The notes: a model not told the origin generated them from the letters alone. A DNA stretch of 64,000 nucleotides from Methanocalculus natronophilus (GCF_038751955.1 NZ_JBCEXH010000005.1:62001-126000); one strand, 5' to 3'. Shown: positions 8,501-17,624, counted from the stretch's first letter. Numbers and translations: made by a program.

Positions 8501-9332
8501 CACTCTCGATGCCATTGCCGATCTCAAACGGGGTGAGGAGGTCCTGAACTTCACCAACCGCTATCTCTGTAAAGACGGTTCATACCGGCATATCGAGTGG
8601 CGGTCACATCCCAAAGGCAACCTGATTTACGCGGCTGCACGGGATATCACCGAGCGGGTAGCCGCTGAGGAAGCACTCCAGGAAGCAAACAAAAAACTCA
8701 GCCTGCTCAGCTCCATCACCCGTCATGATATTCTGAATAATATCATGATACTGAAGGGATATATTGAGCTTGGCAGCGATATGAGCAGCAATCCGAAACT
8801 CACCGGATATCTCAATGAGATGGAGAAGGCAACATCTTCCATACAGAAACAGATAGAATTTACACGATTATACGAGGAGATTGGTGTCACGGTGCCTGCC
8901 TGGCAGACCATAGATGATCTCATCGGATTGATTGATACACCACACATTCCCATCCAGCACTGTTGTCACGGTATCGCTGTCTTTGCTGATCCGATGATCG
9001 AGAAGGTCTTTTTCAACCTGATGACAAATACCATCCGGCATGCAGAGGGGGCAAGCCGGGTAACCATTTGCTGCGAGGAGCAGGATGGGAGGCTTGCGAT
9101 CCTATGGGAAGATGACGGGCCGGGGATCCCGGATGATCAGAAAGAGCGAATATTTGAGCGGGGCGTTGGCAAAAACACAGGCTTTGGCCTCTTCCTCTCG
9201 CGTGAGATCCTCTCGATCACCGGGATTGCAATTACCGAGTGCGGAGCGTATGGGACTGGGGCGAGGTTTGAGATGGTAGTGCCAAAAACGGGATGGAAAA
9301 GAGAGCAGGGAGACTCCAAATTGGGATCATGA
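5586..9332 (+). CDS. Receiver-(PAS)7-histidine kinase
   Basis: This 1248-residue cytoplasmic sensor kinase has an intact receiver (about 1-125, phospho-acceptor Asp62 in SDYQMPGMDG, conserved Lys in LQKGG). Seven PAS units follow, beginning near FLPDPTFAID, GIWDWDITSG, TITIMDLSFR, DIVGVQLPDH (with a PCEDC pair), SIIIHDRDSG, GFVLFEVIGD and LLCIADLDGN. The H-box contains His1047 (ITRHDILN) and the C-terminal ATPase domain has DDGPGIPDDQ and GFGLFLSRE. It has no membrane segment. The ATG at 5586 gives an N-terminus comparable with the intact neighbour; a GTG at 5568 is an alternative, and neither has a clear ribosome site. It lies 63 bases after the truncated paralogue and may share its transcript. 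Confidence 0.9.
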   Translation: MKSTGTGELPVSVLYVDDEPALLEIGKLFLEQAGDITVTTAEGAEEAIQLIKGRHFDGIVSDYQMPGMDGIAFLKHLRESGNTIPFIIFTGKGREEVVIEALNSGADFYLQKGGDPKSQFAELTNMIRAAISHKMAEKLAKETEKRLYDIIQFLPDPTFAIDSSGVVIAWNHAIEEMTGIAAQDMVGKGNYEYAVPVYGERRPILIDLVSIADDELLQSKYASIRREGDILIAEIAMPGQSGGYAIFAGKASPLYNEDGEVVGAIETLRDITEQRRSEEALQESEERYRLTLDAANDGIWDWDITSGSAFFSDRWYTMLGYKPGEMPGSYATWRSLVHPDDLKRAEDFIQNHIREEKGSFQLEFRMLTKDGGWRWILARGRIVSRDAEGKPLRLLGTHTDITGRKETEKALEESERLYRLITENMTETITIMDLSFRFRYVSPSIEALRGYTVLEALSQSLEDILAPDSLAIAHQTFHEAMAREAAGEPVGVMSLDLETYHRDGRTIWVNNTMTVLRDSDGVATAILIVGRDVTERKRAELDADRNNRLIEAMLDGIPDIVGVQLPDHTILRYNKAGYEILGLTPGEVEGRRCFEIIGRTSPCEDCATTQAVRSKKLETVERYIPEFGKYLECTSNPVLDENGEVEQVIEILHDITGWKESEEELLRSEERFKTIFMESPVSIIIHDRDSGGIIDANTKACSSYGISSVEELKAHDFWMEPPYSFNEAYALLQKAAAEGPQEFEWQSRSVTGERFWEQVRLITVVIGGVERILAIAVDITEQKRAEEALLATERRFRTLFENMTAGFVLFEVIGDETNSPVDLRILEANKGFATIAGLKTEDIIGKSLTEVLPGIEHDRADWIKRYGNVAQTGVPLRFEQGSELLGIEFDIAAYQVEPGQCAVTFSDITKRKRQEEELEGFFTVNLDLLCIADLDGNFIKTNEAWSTILGYSTRELNTRKFLDFVHPEDMQATLDAIADLKRGEEVLNFTNRYLCKDGSYRHIEWRSHPKGNLIYAAARDITERVAAEEALQEANKKLSLLSSITRHDILNNIMILKGYIELGSDMSSNPKLTGYLNEMEKATSSIQKQIEFTRLYEEIGVTVPAWQTIDDLIGLIDTPHIPIQHCCHGIAVFADPMIEKVFFNLMTNTIRHAEGASRVTICCEEQDGRLAILWEDDGPGIPDDQKERIFERGVGKNTGFGLFLSREILSITGIAITECGAYGTGARFEMVVPKTGWKREQGDSKLGS
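8988..9298 (+). repeat. Near-identical kinase 3' segment, copy 2
   Basis: This is the partner of 5190-5500. The local near-identity in otherwise diverged paralogues suggests recent gene conversion. Confidence 0.85.
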
Positions 9333-9434
9333 AAGACAGGGGAGGAGGAATAAACCCTGGATATGGGCGAAAAGGAGATCAGTTGGGAACAACGAAGTTC
9401 TCAGGGTTGTTTACACAGTCGCCAGAGAGCCTTC

Positions 9435-10622
9435 TTACCCCGAATCAGAAGCCCTGGTATTAGTTATATCCGTTATATCCGTTATATCCTCGACTGAAGA
9501 GAGTATGCAGGGTCTGTTCTCTATTGTGATGAAATTTGAAGAGATACGGCAGATACCTATCTCGCCTGACTTTTTTCGGAAGCGCAGTTCCATGCCCCTG
9601 ACAACCCGTTCTTCCCTGAGTTTTGAATAGAAAGCATCCCATTTTTCATCGGCAACAAGAAGACCAGGTTCTTCAACAGTCTTTCCGATCACCTCATCCC
9701 GGGAGTAGCCAAAGCTCTCCTCAAACATATCATTGACATCCACAAACACCCCGTCTTCAAGGGAGACGAGTATCAGGGAGACCGGGGTGTGCTTAAAAAT
9801 TGCCCTCAGCCTCTTCTCGGATTCTTTTATAGCAGTTTCAGCTTCAATCTGCCCGGTTATATCCCTGATAGATAAGAGGACTGCGGGTCTCGTACCAAAT
9901 TCAATTTCATTCCCGATACATTCAACGACCAACTCATTTCCCCTGAGTGTCTTAATCCGGTACTGGAGATAATATGGTTCATTCTCATTCCGGACCCCGG
10001 CAAGAGCTGAAACGGCTCTCTCCCGCTCTGCTGGGGGGATGATGAAATCAAGTGCATTGATGTTGTCGTTTGTGTCTATACCAGGATCGCTCTCAATTAT
10101 CGCTGATGCCCTGGGGTTTGCAAAGAGGATCCGTCCATTATAGTCCACGATGATGATCCCTTCGTATGATTGTTCAACCAGGGTCCTGAATATCTCTGTG
10201 CTCCTCCAGAGTGCTGCCTCTGCCTGTTTCCTCTGAATGGCGTATTCGATCTTTCTGCTGAGTTCTGCAAACAGGGCTGCCGGGCTTCCACCTTTCTGGA
10301 TATAGAAGTCTGCGCCGCTGTTTAAGGCATCGATCACCACCTCCTCCCTTCCCCTTCCGGTTAAGATGATGAAGGGAGTCTGGCTGTCCATCTCACGGAG
10401 ATACTGGAGAAGCGAGATCCCATCCATACGCGACATCTGGTAATCGGAGACTATCGCATCAAAATGCTGTTCCCTGAGGAGAAAAAGAGCGTCCTCTGCA
10501 TTATCCACAACAGTTACAGAAAAAACTCCGGATTTTTCCAGAAAATACTTTCCCACATCCAGAAGCGTAGGTTCATCATCCACGAGGAGAAGGCGGAAAA
10601 CCGGGTTCCCGGTTGGCGGCAT
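9435..10622 (-). CDS. Receiver-PAS-PAS protein without a kinase domain
   Basis: This 395-residue protein has a receiver (about 1-125, Asp60 in SDYQMSRMDG, TGRGREE, IQKGG) followed by two PAS domains (about 140-258 and 270-385). It ends abruptly with DITDITDITNTRASDSG and has no H-box or ATPase domain. It may be an output partner of the adjacent kinases, or a kinase that lost its 3' end. The extra DIT units come from a 9-bp tandem repeat. The ATG at 10622 follows CACATATAT with no ribosome site. The gene converges on the kinase gene at 5586. Confidence 0.85.
   Translation of the reverse strand: MPPTGNPVFRLLLVDDEPTLLDVGKYFLEKSGVFSVTVVDNAEDALFLLREQHFDAIVSDYQMSRMDGISLLQYLREMDSQTPFIILTGRGREEVVIDALNSGADFYIQKGGSPAALFAELSRKIEYAIQRKQAEAALWRSTEIFRTLVEQSYEGIIIVDYNGRILFANPRASAIIESDPGIDTNDNINALDFIIPPAERERAVSALAGVRNENEPYYLQYRIKTLRGNELVVECIGNEIEFGTRPAVLLSIRDITGQIEAETAIKESEKRLRAIFKHTPVSLILVSLEDGVFVDVNDMFEESFGYSRDEVIGKTVEEPGLLVADEKWDAFYSKLREERVVRGMELRFRKKSGEIGICRISSNFITIENRPCILSSVEDITDITDITNTRASDSG
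9463..9489. repeat. 9-bp tandem repeat GTTATATCC x3
   Basis: Three perfect units encode the repeated Asp-Ile-Thr at the C-terminus of the receiver-PAS protein. DIT is the normal end of a PAS domain, so unit gain extends the protein in frame. Confidence 0.85.
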
Positions 10623-10672
10623 ATATATGTGATTGGGCTAAAAGACAATAATTTTTCCGATGAGGTTTATAT

Positions 10673-10694
10673 GAGAGAGAGAGAGAGAGAGAGA
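10673..10694. repeat. (GA)11 microsatellite
   Basis: Eleven GA units lie in the short gap upstream of the receiver-PAS gene, about 50 bp from its start codon on the minus strand. No gene was seen from 10623 to 10821. Confidence 0.85.
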
Positions 10695-10821
10695 GGCAGG
10701 AACATTCGGCTCTCATTACTCCAGACATTCCTGTTTTTAGAGAGCTCGTCTGTAGTTCTTCAGCCGACCACTTCACCCGCAAACACCAATATCCAAAGAT
10801 AATACCATATTTACCACGATT

Positions 10822-11523
10822 TTACCCAAAACCCACCAGAAACGCCGTTATGGGAATGACCTCAATCTTCAATCCATCCACCATCATGGTCTTCTGCTGG
10901 TGTTCTGTGATGATCGTTCCCCCCGGTAGGCCGAACTTTTTGCAGGCCATGATGAGACCGGCAACCTCCCGCTCCATATTCTGATCATGCAGCTCATAGC
11001 AGACCTGATAGAGAGCGGTGATCCGGCCCTTCTCCTGTATGATAAAATCACATTCATACCCGCCCTGACCCCCTTCATTGAGATAGAAGAGCCCTGTTCC
11101 CTGCCCCCGGCGGACGAACTCGTTGAAGATGATGTTCTCATATAGCCGGCCGATATTGTCGGAGAAGAGGAACGAGACGGCATTGACAAATCCGGTGTCG
11201 ATACAATAGTATTTCAGATCACTTCTCAGCTGCTTCTTCAGGGAGTAATCATAGTTCCGGAGCTCTGCTATCATATATGTTGCTTTGAGGTAATCGAGAT
11301 ACCCGGATACGGTGGTGTAGTTGTACGAAAGCGCCTTACTGATACTGTGGACGCTGTTCTGTTTCGTATCATTTGTCAGGAGATATTCGACCATTTTCTT
11401 CAGCATACCATAGTTTCTCAGGTTATATCGTGCCAGGATATCATGCAGCAGGATCGTGTTGAAGTATGAGAGGATCTCTTCCTTCTTCAGATCCCAGTCA
11501 GCAAGTACGACCTTCGGAAACCC
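10822..11523 (-). pseudogene. C-terminal remnant of a DUF4143-type ATPase
   Basis: The reading frame matches the second half of ATPases of the AAA_14/DUF4143 group. It starts at GFPKVVLADWDLKKEE and runs through the 'FNTILLHDILARYNLRNY', 'YLKATYMIAELRNY' and 'YENIIFNEFVRRG' segments, then a PD-(D/E)XK-like end with ECDFIIQEKG. The roughly 180-residue N-terminal ATP-binding part (Walker A and B) is missing. Upstream of the Gly-Phe-Pro the frame reads low-complexity Tyr/Asn, then meets the start region of the divergent ATPase gene. It is best read as a truncated gene whose 5' half was lost at about 11523. The C-terminal end looks undamaged. Confidence 0.75.
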
Positions 11524-11533
11524 CCAACAATAA

Positions 11534-11544
11534 TTATATCTATA
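11534..11544 (+). promoter_or_regulatory. TATA box for a leaderless ATPase transcript
   Basis: TTATATCTATA is centred about 27 bases before the ATG at 11566, the spacing that places the transcript start at or next to the start codon. No ribosome site precedes that ATG. Confidence 0.55.
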
Positions 11545-11565
11545 ATGATTACAATAATAATCATT

Positions 11566-12972
11566 ATGAGATTCTATGGCAGGAGAGACGAGCTCAGGCT
11601 GATGGAGCACCTCTATGCACAGAGCCCTTCATTCCTCGTCGTCACCGGCAGGCGGCGGGTTGGAAAGACTGAGCTGATCCTTGAGTTCTGTAAAGAGAAG
11701 CCTGCCATCTACTTCTATGTTGATGCAAACAAGAGCATCGGAAGCCTGCTGGAAGAATTCTCCCGGCTGATGAGAGAGACCCTGAATCTCCCAGGCTATG
11801 TCAGGCTGGAAACACCGGAAGCCTTCCTTGAATTCCTCTTCTCGTACAGGGAGCCGCTTGTTGTCGTCTTCGATGAGTTCCAGCGGTTCCAGAAGATTGA
11901 TCCCTCCTTCATCTCACAGCTCCAGCGGTATTGGGACACCTCACGGCGTAACTCCAGCCTCTTCATCATTGTATCGGGATCATCTGTTGGCATGATCCGT
12001 GAGATCTTCCTCTCAGGCGGCGCCCCCCTCTTCAAGAGGGCAGACACCATCCTCACCCTGAAGCCATTCGGTCCGGAGGAGTGCCTCGCTATCCTCGGCG
12101 ATATCGGGGTGTTGGAACCAGATGATCGCCTCGATCTCTACCTCCTCTTCGGTGGAGCGATCTACTACTATACATATCTTGAGAAGTTCGGATGTACGGA
12201 TATGGAGAGTGCACTCAGCCGCCTGCTCCTCAATGACTTTGCTCCGCTTGCATACGAGATGAGAGATATCGTTGTTGAGGTGTTTGGCCGCGAACATGCA
12301 ACCTATTATGAGATACTCGCTGCAATCGCCTCAGGGAAACAGTCGCAGAAAGAGATAGCAGATGCAATCCATATTGCCCCGACATCGCTTCCCACATATC
12401 TCCGGGATCTTATCGATCTCCTCGGGATCATCGAGTACCGCACACCCGTCACCGAGAGGGGCAGGCGCTCGAAGATGGGCAGGTACATCTTCTCAGACAA
12501 CTTCTTCCGGTTCTATGCCCGATACATTTACCGAAACAGAAGCCTCTACCAGTCCGGCCGCTACGGAAAGCTGCTGAACCTGATCCAGGATGAGTGGAAG
12601 GGCTTCTCGGGGTTTGCATTTGAAGAGATGGTGAGAACCCTTCTCAGGGAAAGCCTCATCCCGGAATATGATGCAGTCGGCTCATGGTGGAACCGCCGGG
12701 GAGACGAGATCGATCTCCTCGCCTTATCCGGGGGAGCAGATCTTGTGGTGGAGATCAAGAACACAACACTCACCCGCTCCGAGGCATATTCCCTTCTCAC
12801 CTCTTTACAAGCCAAACTTCCCGCCGTGCAGGGGCTCTCCGAGCAGGTAACGCTCGGCATCGCTGCCCGTGAGATTGAGGATAGAGAAGAGTTAAGGGAA
12901 GAGGGTTTTTACTGTATGGAGATTGAGGAGATGCTTGGGCAGAACACTATGAAGAAGGCAAAAGAGACGTGA
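11566..12972 (+). CDS. Archaeal ATPase with DUF234 C-terminus
   Basis: This 468-residue protein has an ATPase_2 AAA domain: MRFYGRRDEL start, Walker A GRRRVGKT at 28-35, Walker B VVVFDEF near 97-103, and an IIVSGSS sensor motif. A winged-helix section (about residues 240-310) and a DUF234 nuclease-like end follow, with EIDLLALSG and LVVEIKN, the D-(E/Q)xK pattern of a PD-(D/E)XK fold. The family is abundant in archaea and of uncertain role. An ATG at 11545 would add seven mostly Ile residues; 11566 fits both the family start and the TATA spacing. Confidence 0.85.
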   Translation: MRFYGRRDELRLMEHLYAQSPSFLVVTGRRRVGKTELILEFCKEKPAIYFYVDANKSIGSLLEEFSRLMRETLNLPGYVRLETPEAFLEFLFSYREPLVVVFDEFQRFQKIDPSFISQLQRYWDTSRRNSSLFIIVSGSSVGMIREIFLSGGAPLFKRADTILTLKPFGPEECLAILGDIGVLEPDDRLDLYLLFGGAIYYYTYLEKFGCTDMESALSRLLLNDFAPLAYEMRDIVVEVFGREHATYYEILAAIASGKQSQKEIADAIHIAPTSLPTYLRDLIDLLGIIEYRTPVTERGRRSKMGRYIFSDNFFRFYARYIYRNRSLYQSGRYGKLLNLIQDEWKGFSGFAFEEMVRTLLRESLIPEYDAVGSWWNRRGDEIDLLALSGGADLVVEIKNTTLTRSEAYSLLTSLQAKLPAVQGLSEQVTLGIAAREIEDREELREEGFYCMEIEEMLGQNTMKKAKET

Positions 12973-12994
12973 ACCCTTTCCTACTTTGTCCCGC

Positions 12995-13008
12995 CCACCT
13001 CAAGGTGG
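12995..13008 (+). terminator. Short hairpin after the ATPase gene
   Basis: CCACCT and AGGTGG form a perfect 6-bp stem with a 2-base loop, 23 bases after the stop codon. No T-run follows at once, so a terminator role is only possible. Confidence 0.3.
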
Positions 13009-13060
13009 CCTCATCCGTTTCAGAAAGGTCTTACTCACTATTCAGATGATTGGCTTGATG

Positions 13061-13082
13061 AAAATAAAAACTATTCCAAAAA
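13061..13082 (-). terminator. T-rich terminator of tRNA-Leu
   Basis: Directly after the tRNA 3' end the minus strand has TTTTT (13082-13078) and TTTTTATTTT (13070-13061), typical archaeal T-run termination signals. Confidence 0.55.
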
Positions 13083-13085
13083 CGA

Positions 13086-13168
13086 TGCGAGTGGCAGGAG
13101 TCGAACCTGCGAACCCCTACGGGAATCGATCTTGAGTCGATCACCTTTGGCCTCTCGGTAACACTCGC
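13086..13168 (-). tRNA. tRNA-Leu (anticodon CAA)
   Basis: The minus strand folds as a class II tRNA. The acceptor GCGAGTG pairs with CACTCGC, the anticodon arm is ATCGA-CTCAAGA-TCGAT with anticodon CAA, and there is a long variable arm (CCCGTAGGGG). The T arm is GCAGG-TTCGACT-CCTGC, followed by discriminator A. No CCA is encoded and no intron is visible. It reads UUG codons. Confidence 0.95.
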
Positions 13169-13180
13169 TCCTGAAGGAAG

Positions 13181-13190
13181 TATATTCGCA
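13181..13190 (-). promoter_or_regulatory. TATA-like element of tRNA-Leu
   Basis: The minus strand reads GCGAATATAC just upstream of the tRNA 5' end, in the position expected for a short-leader tRNA promoter. Confidence 0.4.
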
Positions 13191-13217
13191 CTCAAATGCA
13201 AAAAAACATTCCTTGAC

Positions 13218-16200
13218 CTACATAAAATCCGCAAGACCCAGCTGAAGCTTCTCCTCCTCGCCAAACGTCGAGTTGATCGAGGCATCGATAACGGCGATCC
13301 GCTGTTTCGTATAATCTGAGACCCGGAACTGATCGCAGATCAACAGAGACGCCGCCAGGTACTTCTTCACCGACCCTTCAGTGACCGTCGCAATGATCTT
13401 GTTCCCGCACCGGCACTTCCCGGCAAGCGGCATCCTCCGGAACTTCTGGCCGCACCGGGGACAGCGGAACCCCTGTTTTGAGAAGGCATTGAGGTTTCCG
13501 ATCATATCCCGGATGAAATGCGTCGTCAGCACCCGCTCAGCCAGATCATCCTCATCAACAGCCCGGATCATCTTTGCAAGATCAAGCTCCGCATTCAGCT
13601 TATCCACCATCGACCCAAGCCGCGTATACATCGTCGTCTGAGGCCCCGCCGAGATATTGCTGGTATCATGTGTAAACGAGAACCCCTCGTACTGGGCCGG
13701 AGTTCCAAGCCGCTTCTCCACGTAATCCACAACCCCTTCAAGATCCTTTGGAGGCGTATAGGTCAGGCAGGCCTCGTACACGGAAAGCGGATACCTGCCC
13801 ATCACATCCAGATTCAATGTCTCCTTATCCACCTCTTTTGGATCAATCCTGCTCGTTAAGACAAGCGGCGCATCCATCGTACCACCACGGGTTTCCGGGA
13901 GAAACGATCGCGAGAAGTTGATGAAACCATCCAGAAGCAGCATCACGCAGTCCTCATCCCCATCGCACTGGCCGCAGAAGATCCCGTTCGCATGGAGCGT
14001 ATGATCCTCTGCAACCGTAAGACAGTAGACACGGTCTTCCAGGCAGGGAGCAGGTTCCGCAGACCTGATCCGATCCGAGATCACCATCCCCCCCTCCAGT
14101 ACCGGGACACAATCACCCGGCTTCACCTCAACTGCCCTGATCTTTTTGAGATACGCACAATCCCAGACCAGCATCGCATGATCCGGTGTCACCGCAAGTT
14201 TCTTTCCCCGCTCAGTCTCGAAGATGATGAGATGATCAGGGGAGCGGTGGACCGAGACTGACGTAATCGTACGCATCTTCGGTGTTCCGTTCGTATCAAT
14301 AGCAACAACCATATGGGGGGATGCGGGATCAGAATAAAATGTCCCGAGCCGGTCCGTTCCGGGTTGTGAGATATCGAAATTCTCAAGCACAAATTCCCGG
14401 ATCGGCATATCCCGCCATCCTTTATCTCCATAGACCCCGATTACCGTATCGCCGTCGAAACAGTTCCGCCGTTTCGCCGCATGGAAGAAAGGATGCGCAT
14501 ACCCGACAAGCGCCTCAGAAAACCCGATCAGGCGGGCGAGCACGCCTGCACTCGTATGCGGTGCAAGACCAACCAGCAGCTGGCCGACGAGATCCTCGGG
14601 CTTTTCCGCACGATAGAACCGGGGAAGCCCATACAGCTTCTCCAGGAGATCATCCACAAACCCGGCAACCCTGACCAGGTACTCGCCGCAGTCCCTGGAT
14701 ACCAGGATATCCTGCGGCTTCAGTTCACAGACCTGTTCCCCACCCGTGAGCGGTTCGCCATGGATATCCTGCAGGTAACCAAGGCTTTGAAGCATATCCG
14801 GCGACACACCGATCTCATCGGCCCGGAAATGTGTCAGTGGAAGATCAATCATATCATACCTGACAGTCCCGTCCTTGAATACAAAGAGATCGCGGACTGC
14901 CCGGAGCGCCCCTTTCTCGATCGGCTCAACCGCACGCTCCCTTGAGATCAGCCCCTTCACGCCTTTCAGGAGCTTGAGATCACCAGGCTTCATGCCAAGT
15001 GTTGCAAGCGCATCATCATACTCCTTCCTGATATTCACCTCAAACTCACGGGAACAGGAAGACTGGGTCCCGCACCGGGGACATCGTGCCTCCTCCATCT
15101 CTTTGCCGCACGCAACACACCGGAAGACAGGGTCGGTATGGCTGCCGCAGCCGCAACGGTTCCAGAACACAAGATCTCCACAGGACCTGCACCGGCGTTC
15201 ACCGGCCTCAACCCGGATCTGCCCCTCTGTCTCGATAGCCATCAGGATATCCCCGTTCTCCACCGTCTCCTGCCTGCGTTTTGCTCCCGCTCCCTGGAAC
15301 GAGCGGCGTGCACCTCCGTCATCTCCGATAGGGAACAGGGCATGGGGTGCGGTCTTCATCTTCCGTGGAGCAGATTTTCCGGGCCTGCCCATCCGGGCAC
15401 CTATCCGGGTGCCTGCCTTTGAACGGATCCGAAACCCGCTGAGATGGCATGCGGCATCAAGGCCTGATCCAGACTCCTTCAGGCTCTCCCATCCGGGGCG
15501 CTTCGCCAGGTCAAATGAGAGGCCGAGGCAGGCAAGCAGGGCATAGCAGCTGGATACCACAATATCATCACCCTGCACCCGGTGCGGAATAAGAATCTCT
15601 TCAAGAAGCGCCTTGATCTCCTGGCCATGGCGGATCAGCAGTACCCCCTCTTCCATTCTCCCCTCGGAACAGATGAGATCGGCAAGCCGGCAGAAATCCC
15701 GGAGTGATAAATCCTCAAAATACCAGGTATAGTCGGGGTGGAGAGGGGCACCATGCATCGCAAAACTGATCGCCTCCATCTCATTCTCCGGGTGCCGCAC
15801 ACCCCCCTCCTGAAGCCACCATTCCTCACAATATGATGGCGGCACAAGCGGATGGTTGTTCTCCAGGAACTCCCCGTATCCGATCAGGATCTCGCCGACA
15901 TCCAGGATCATCTCAATAGAGGAGCCAAGACGGATCGCATTATCCAGATCATCTATCCTGAGAACCTCACCTGTATCCAGCCGGACAGTCGGCCCTTCAA
16001 CAGAGTCCACCGGCACAACACCGGCGGCTTTTCCCGGCCGCTCCACTTTCATCTGGGTACCAGGTGCCAGATACTCGCCCAGGATATGCATGGTTGCTGG
16101 ATTGAGGCCTGCTGCAGCAAACCCGGAATTTCTGGCCCGTCCGAGCCGGAGACGAAAACCCCCTTTTCGCATCGGGTAGGCAAAGACCGGGCGGCCGGCG

Positions 16201-17111
16201 ATGGCATCCTTGAGGTACTTGTCTTTTGGAAGGATCCCATGCTCCTCCTCGTCACCGGCAGATGAATCCCCCTGGACCAGCCCATCAAGCCAGTCCCAGC
16301 CTTCGATCTTCATCTTCTTCACATTTTTCTGGACCTTTGGGGCTTTCAGTGCCAGGCCTTCTGCGATAACAAGTGCCATCCCGCCCCGGACGGCATTCGT
16401 CTCCACCCGGTCGAGATTCCGGTATCCCGAAACCTCCTCCTTCTCGGTCGGCTCGCCATCAATGCAGACCGGGCAGTTCCCGATGATCAGCCGGAGCTCC
16501 TGGTCGCTTGGAGCATACTGGAGGCTGAGAATATTGTTATACTGCCTGATCTCCTCAATATACCTTTCGATCTCTTCGTTGCGCGGGATATAGCGGTTAA
16601 TACCAAGCGCCTGCCTGACATAGTCCCCGACCAGCACAGAGAGCGCCTGTGCAGTGCCGCCTGCCGATCGGATCGGGCCGGCATAGTAGATCCTGAGATA
16701 TTCCGACCCGTCGTCATTCTTTCCGAACCCGACTTTTGCGATCCCCTCAGTCGGGGCAGAGACCACACCTTCTGTCAGGAGCGCCATCGAACAGCGGATC
16801 GCGTGATCCACCACCTCTTCCCTGGTCGTCTCCCCGAATTTCCGTGCAACAAAATCATCCCCGATACGAAGGGCTGCCTCCTCACGGGACATCTCCGCTT
16901 CAAGTTCCCTGATTCTGGCGGCAACACCCGGCAGATCAAGGAGCGCCTCGACACGGTCAGCAAGATCGTTTGCGATTGGGATCTCGGGTACCGTCTCTGG
17001 ATCAAACCCAAGCAACCGGGCCTGCCTTGCTATCGAGAGCGCTTCCTCAAGCTGTGCATTGATGGAGGCGAGGTAGCCTTCCATGGCAGGGGACATCGCA
17101 GGAAGACTCAT
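13218..17111 (-). CDS. polC: DNA polymerase II (PolD) large subunit DP2, with intein
   Basis: This 1297-residue precursor is the catalytic subunit of the replicative archaeal family D polymerase, partner of DP1. Seen are the N-terminal '[16 protein letters not shown]'-like block (here [16 protein letters not shown]), the zinc-ribbon series ([32 protein letters not shown]), the catalytic NCDGDED motif, and a C-terminal [20 protein letters not shown] finger. A 165-residue intein splits the catalytic motif; the spliced protein is 1132 residues, a usual DP2 size. A basic, low-complexity stretch lies at about residues 560-620. The ATG at 17111 follows closely on the HEAT gene (9-base gap), and the MscS-HEAT-DP2 genes look co-transcribed. 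Confidence 0.97.
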   Translation of the reverse strand: MSLPAMSPAMEGYLASINAQLEEALSIARQARLLGFDPETVPEIPIANDLADRVEALLDLPGVAARIRELEAEMSREEAALRIGDDFVARKFGETTREEVVDHAIRCSMALLTEGVVSAPTEGIAKVGFGKNDDGSEYLRIYYAGPIRSAGGTAQALSVLVGDYVRQALGINRYIPRNEEIERYIEEIRQYNNILSLQYAPSDQELRLIIGNCPVCIDGEPTEKEEVSGYRNLDRVETNAVRGGMALVIAEGLALKAPKVQKNVKKMKIEGWDWLDGLVQGDSSAGDEEEHGILPKDKYLKDAIAGRPVFAYPMRKGGFRLRLGRARNSGFAAAGLNPATMHILGEYLAPGTQMKVERPGKAAGVVPVDSVEGPTVRLDTGEVLRIDDLDNAIRLGSSIEMILDVGEILIGYGEFLENNHPLVPPSYCEEWWLQEGGVRHPENEMEAISFAMHGAPLHPDYTWYFEDLSLRDFCRLADLICSEGRMEEGVLLIRHGQEIKALLEEILIPHRVQGDDIVVSSCYALLACLGLSFDLAKRPGWESLKESGSGLDAACHLSGFRIRSKAGTRIGARMGRPGKSAPRKMKTAPHALFPIGDDGGARRSFQGAGAKRRQETVENGDILMAIETEGQIRVEAGERRCRSCGDLVFWNRCGCGSHTDPVFRCVACGKEMEEARCPRCGTQSSCSREFEVNIRKEYDDALATLGMKPGDLKLLKGVKGLISRERAVEPIEKGALRAVRDLFVFKDGTVRYDMIDLPLTHFRADEIGVSPDMLQSLGYLQDIHGEPLTGGEQVCELKPQDILVSRDCGEYLVRVAGFVDDLLEKLYGLPRFYRAEKPEDLVGQLLVGLAPHTSAGVLARLIGFSEALVGYAHPFFHAAKRRNCFDGDTVIGVYGDKGWRDMPIREFVLENFDISQPGTDRLGTFYSDPASPHMVVAIDTNGTPKMRTITSVSVHRSPDHLIIFETERGKKLAVTPDHAMLVWDCAYLKKIRAVEVKPGDCVPVLEGGMVISDRIRSAEPAPCLEDRVYCLTVAEDHTLHANGIFCGQCDGDEDCVMLLLDGFINFSRSFLPETRGGTMDAPLVLTSRIDPKEVDKETLNLDVMGRYPLSVYEACLTYTPPKDLEGVVDYVEKRLGTPAQYEGFSFTHDTSNISAGPQTTMYTRLGSMVDKLNAELDLAKMIRAVDEDDLAERVLTTHFIRDMIGNLNAFSKQGFRCPRCGQKFRRMPLAGKCRCGNKIIATVTEGSVKKYLAASLLICDQFRVSDYTKQRIAVIDASINSTFGEEEKLQLGLADFM
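13968..14462 (-). other. Mini-intein (165 residues) in DP2 with C-terminal Gln
   Basis: The intein starts with Cys ([15 protein letters not shown], block A) and has the TPDHAML block B (T-x-x-H). It ends with [20 protein letters not shown] before the +1 Cys of CDGDED. There is no room for a LAGLIDADG or HNH homing endonuclease, so it is a mini-intein. The last residue is Gln rather than the usual Asn, as known for PolII inteins of Pyrococcus. Insertion is between Asn and Cys of the NCDGD active-site motif, so polymerase activity depends on splicing. Confidence 0.92.
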
Positions 17112-17120
17112 AGGTATTGC

Positions 17121-17624
17121 TTACCTCGTCTCATCGGGAAAGAGTGAATGGATTCCCTCTTCACCCATCCGGAAGAGCACCAGTTCCGCACAGGTCCTGA
17201 GGAAGGGATCTTCCCCTTCGGTTGCCTCTTTCAGGGCAGGGATAGCAGAATCCCCAATTCTGCAGAGCGCAAGGGCAGCTGCTCCCCGGACATGGACATC
17301 ATCATCTGAGAGTGCCGGGATGAGAAATGGAATGACCGCCTCACCCATTGCCGCGAGTGCTGCGGTAAGATACTGGCGGATTTCAGGATCATCAGACTCC
17401 CGGATAGCATCGATTGCGGGTTGTGCCGCACCAGTACCCATCCGTGCAAGAGCACGGGCAAGATACCACCGGGTTGTTGCATTCGCTTCGCTCAGGGCAG
17501 CCATAATCTCCGGAAGGGCTGCCGGCCCGCGGGCGGCAAGCGCCTCTTCAGCTGATCTCCTTGCCTCAAGATCAGGCTCAGTCACCACCCGTATCAGTGT
17601 GCGGATCTCTTCTTCACCAGTCAT
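17121..17624 (-). CDS. HEAT-repeat (PBS-lyase-like) protein
   Basis: This 167-residue protein consists of about five HEAT repeats of around 31 residues (for example PEIMAALSEANATTRWYLARALARMG and IPFLIPALSDDDVHVRGAAALALCRIG). Such scaffolds mediate protein-protein contacts. The ATG at 17624 has GGGAGAGAC just upstream and overlaps the last 11 bases of the mscS gene, so translation is probably coupled. An in-frame longer version would start inside mscS. Its position between mscS and the polymerase gene does not reveal its partner. Confidence 0.85.
   Translation of the reverse strand: MTGEEEIRTLIRVVTEPDLEARRSAEEALAARGPAALPEIMAALSEANATTRWYLARALARMGTGAAQPAIDAIRESDDPEIRQYLTAALAAMGEAVIPFLIPALSDDDVHVRGAAALALCRIGDSAIPALKEATEGEDPFLRTCAELVLFRMGEEGIHSLFPDETR

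Noticed and set aside
10464-10802. Plus-strand frame through the (GA)n tract
   Set aside because: It runs antisense to the receiver-PAS gene and owes its length to the microsatellite.
13031-13285. Minus-strand open frame over the tRNA
   Set aside because: It reads through the tRNA-Leu gene and into the end of polC in another frame.
13968-14462. Homing endonuclease within the intein
   Set aside because: Only 165 residues lie between the splice junctions, with no LAGLIDADG or HNH motif.
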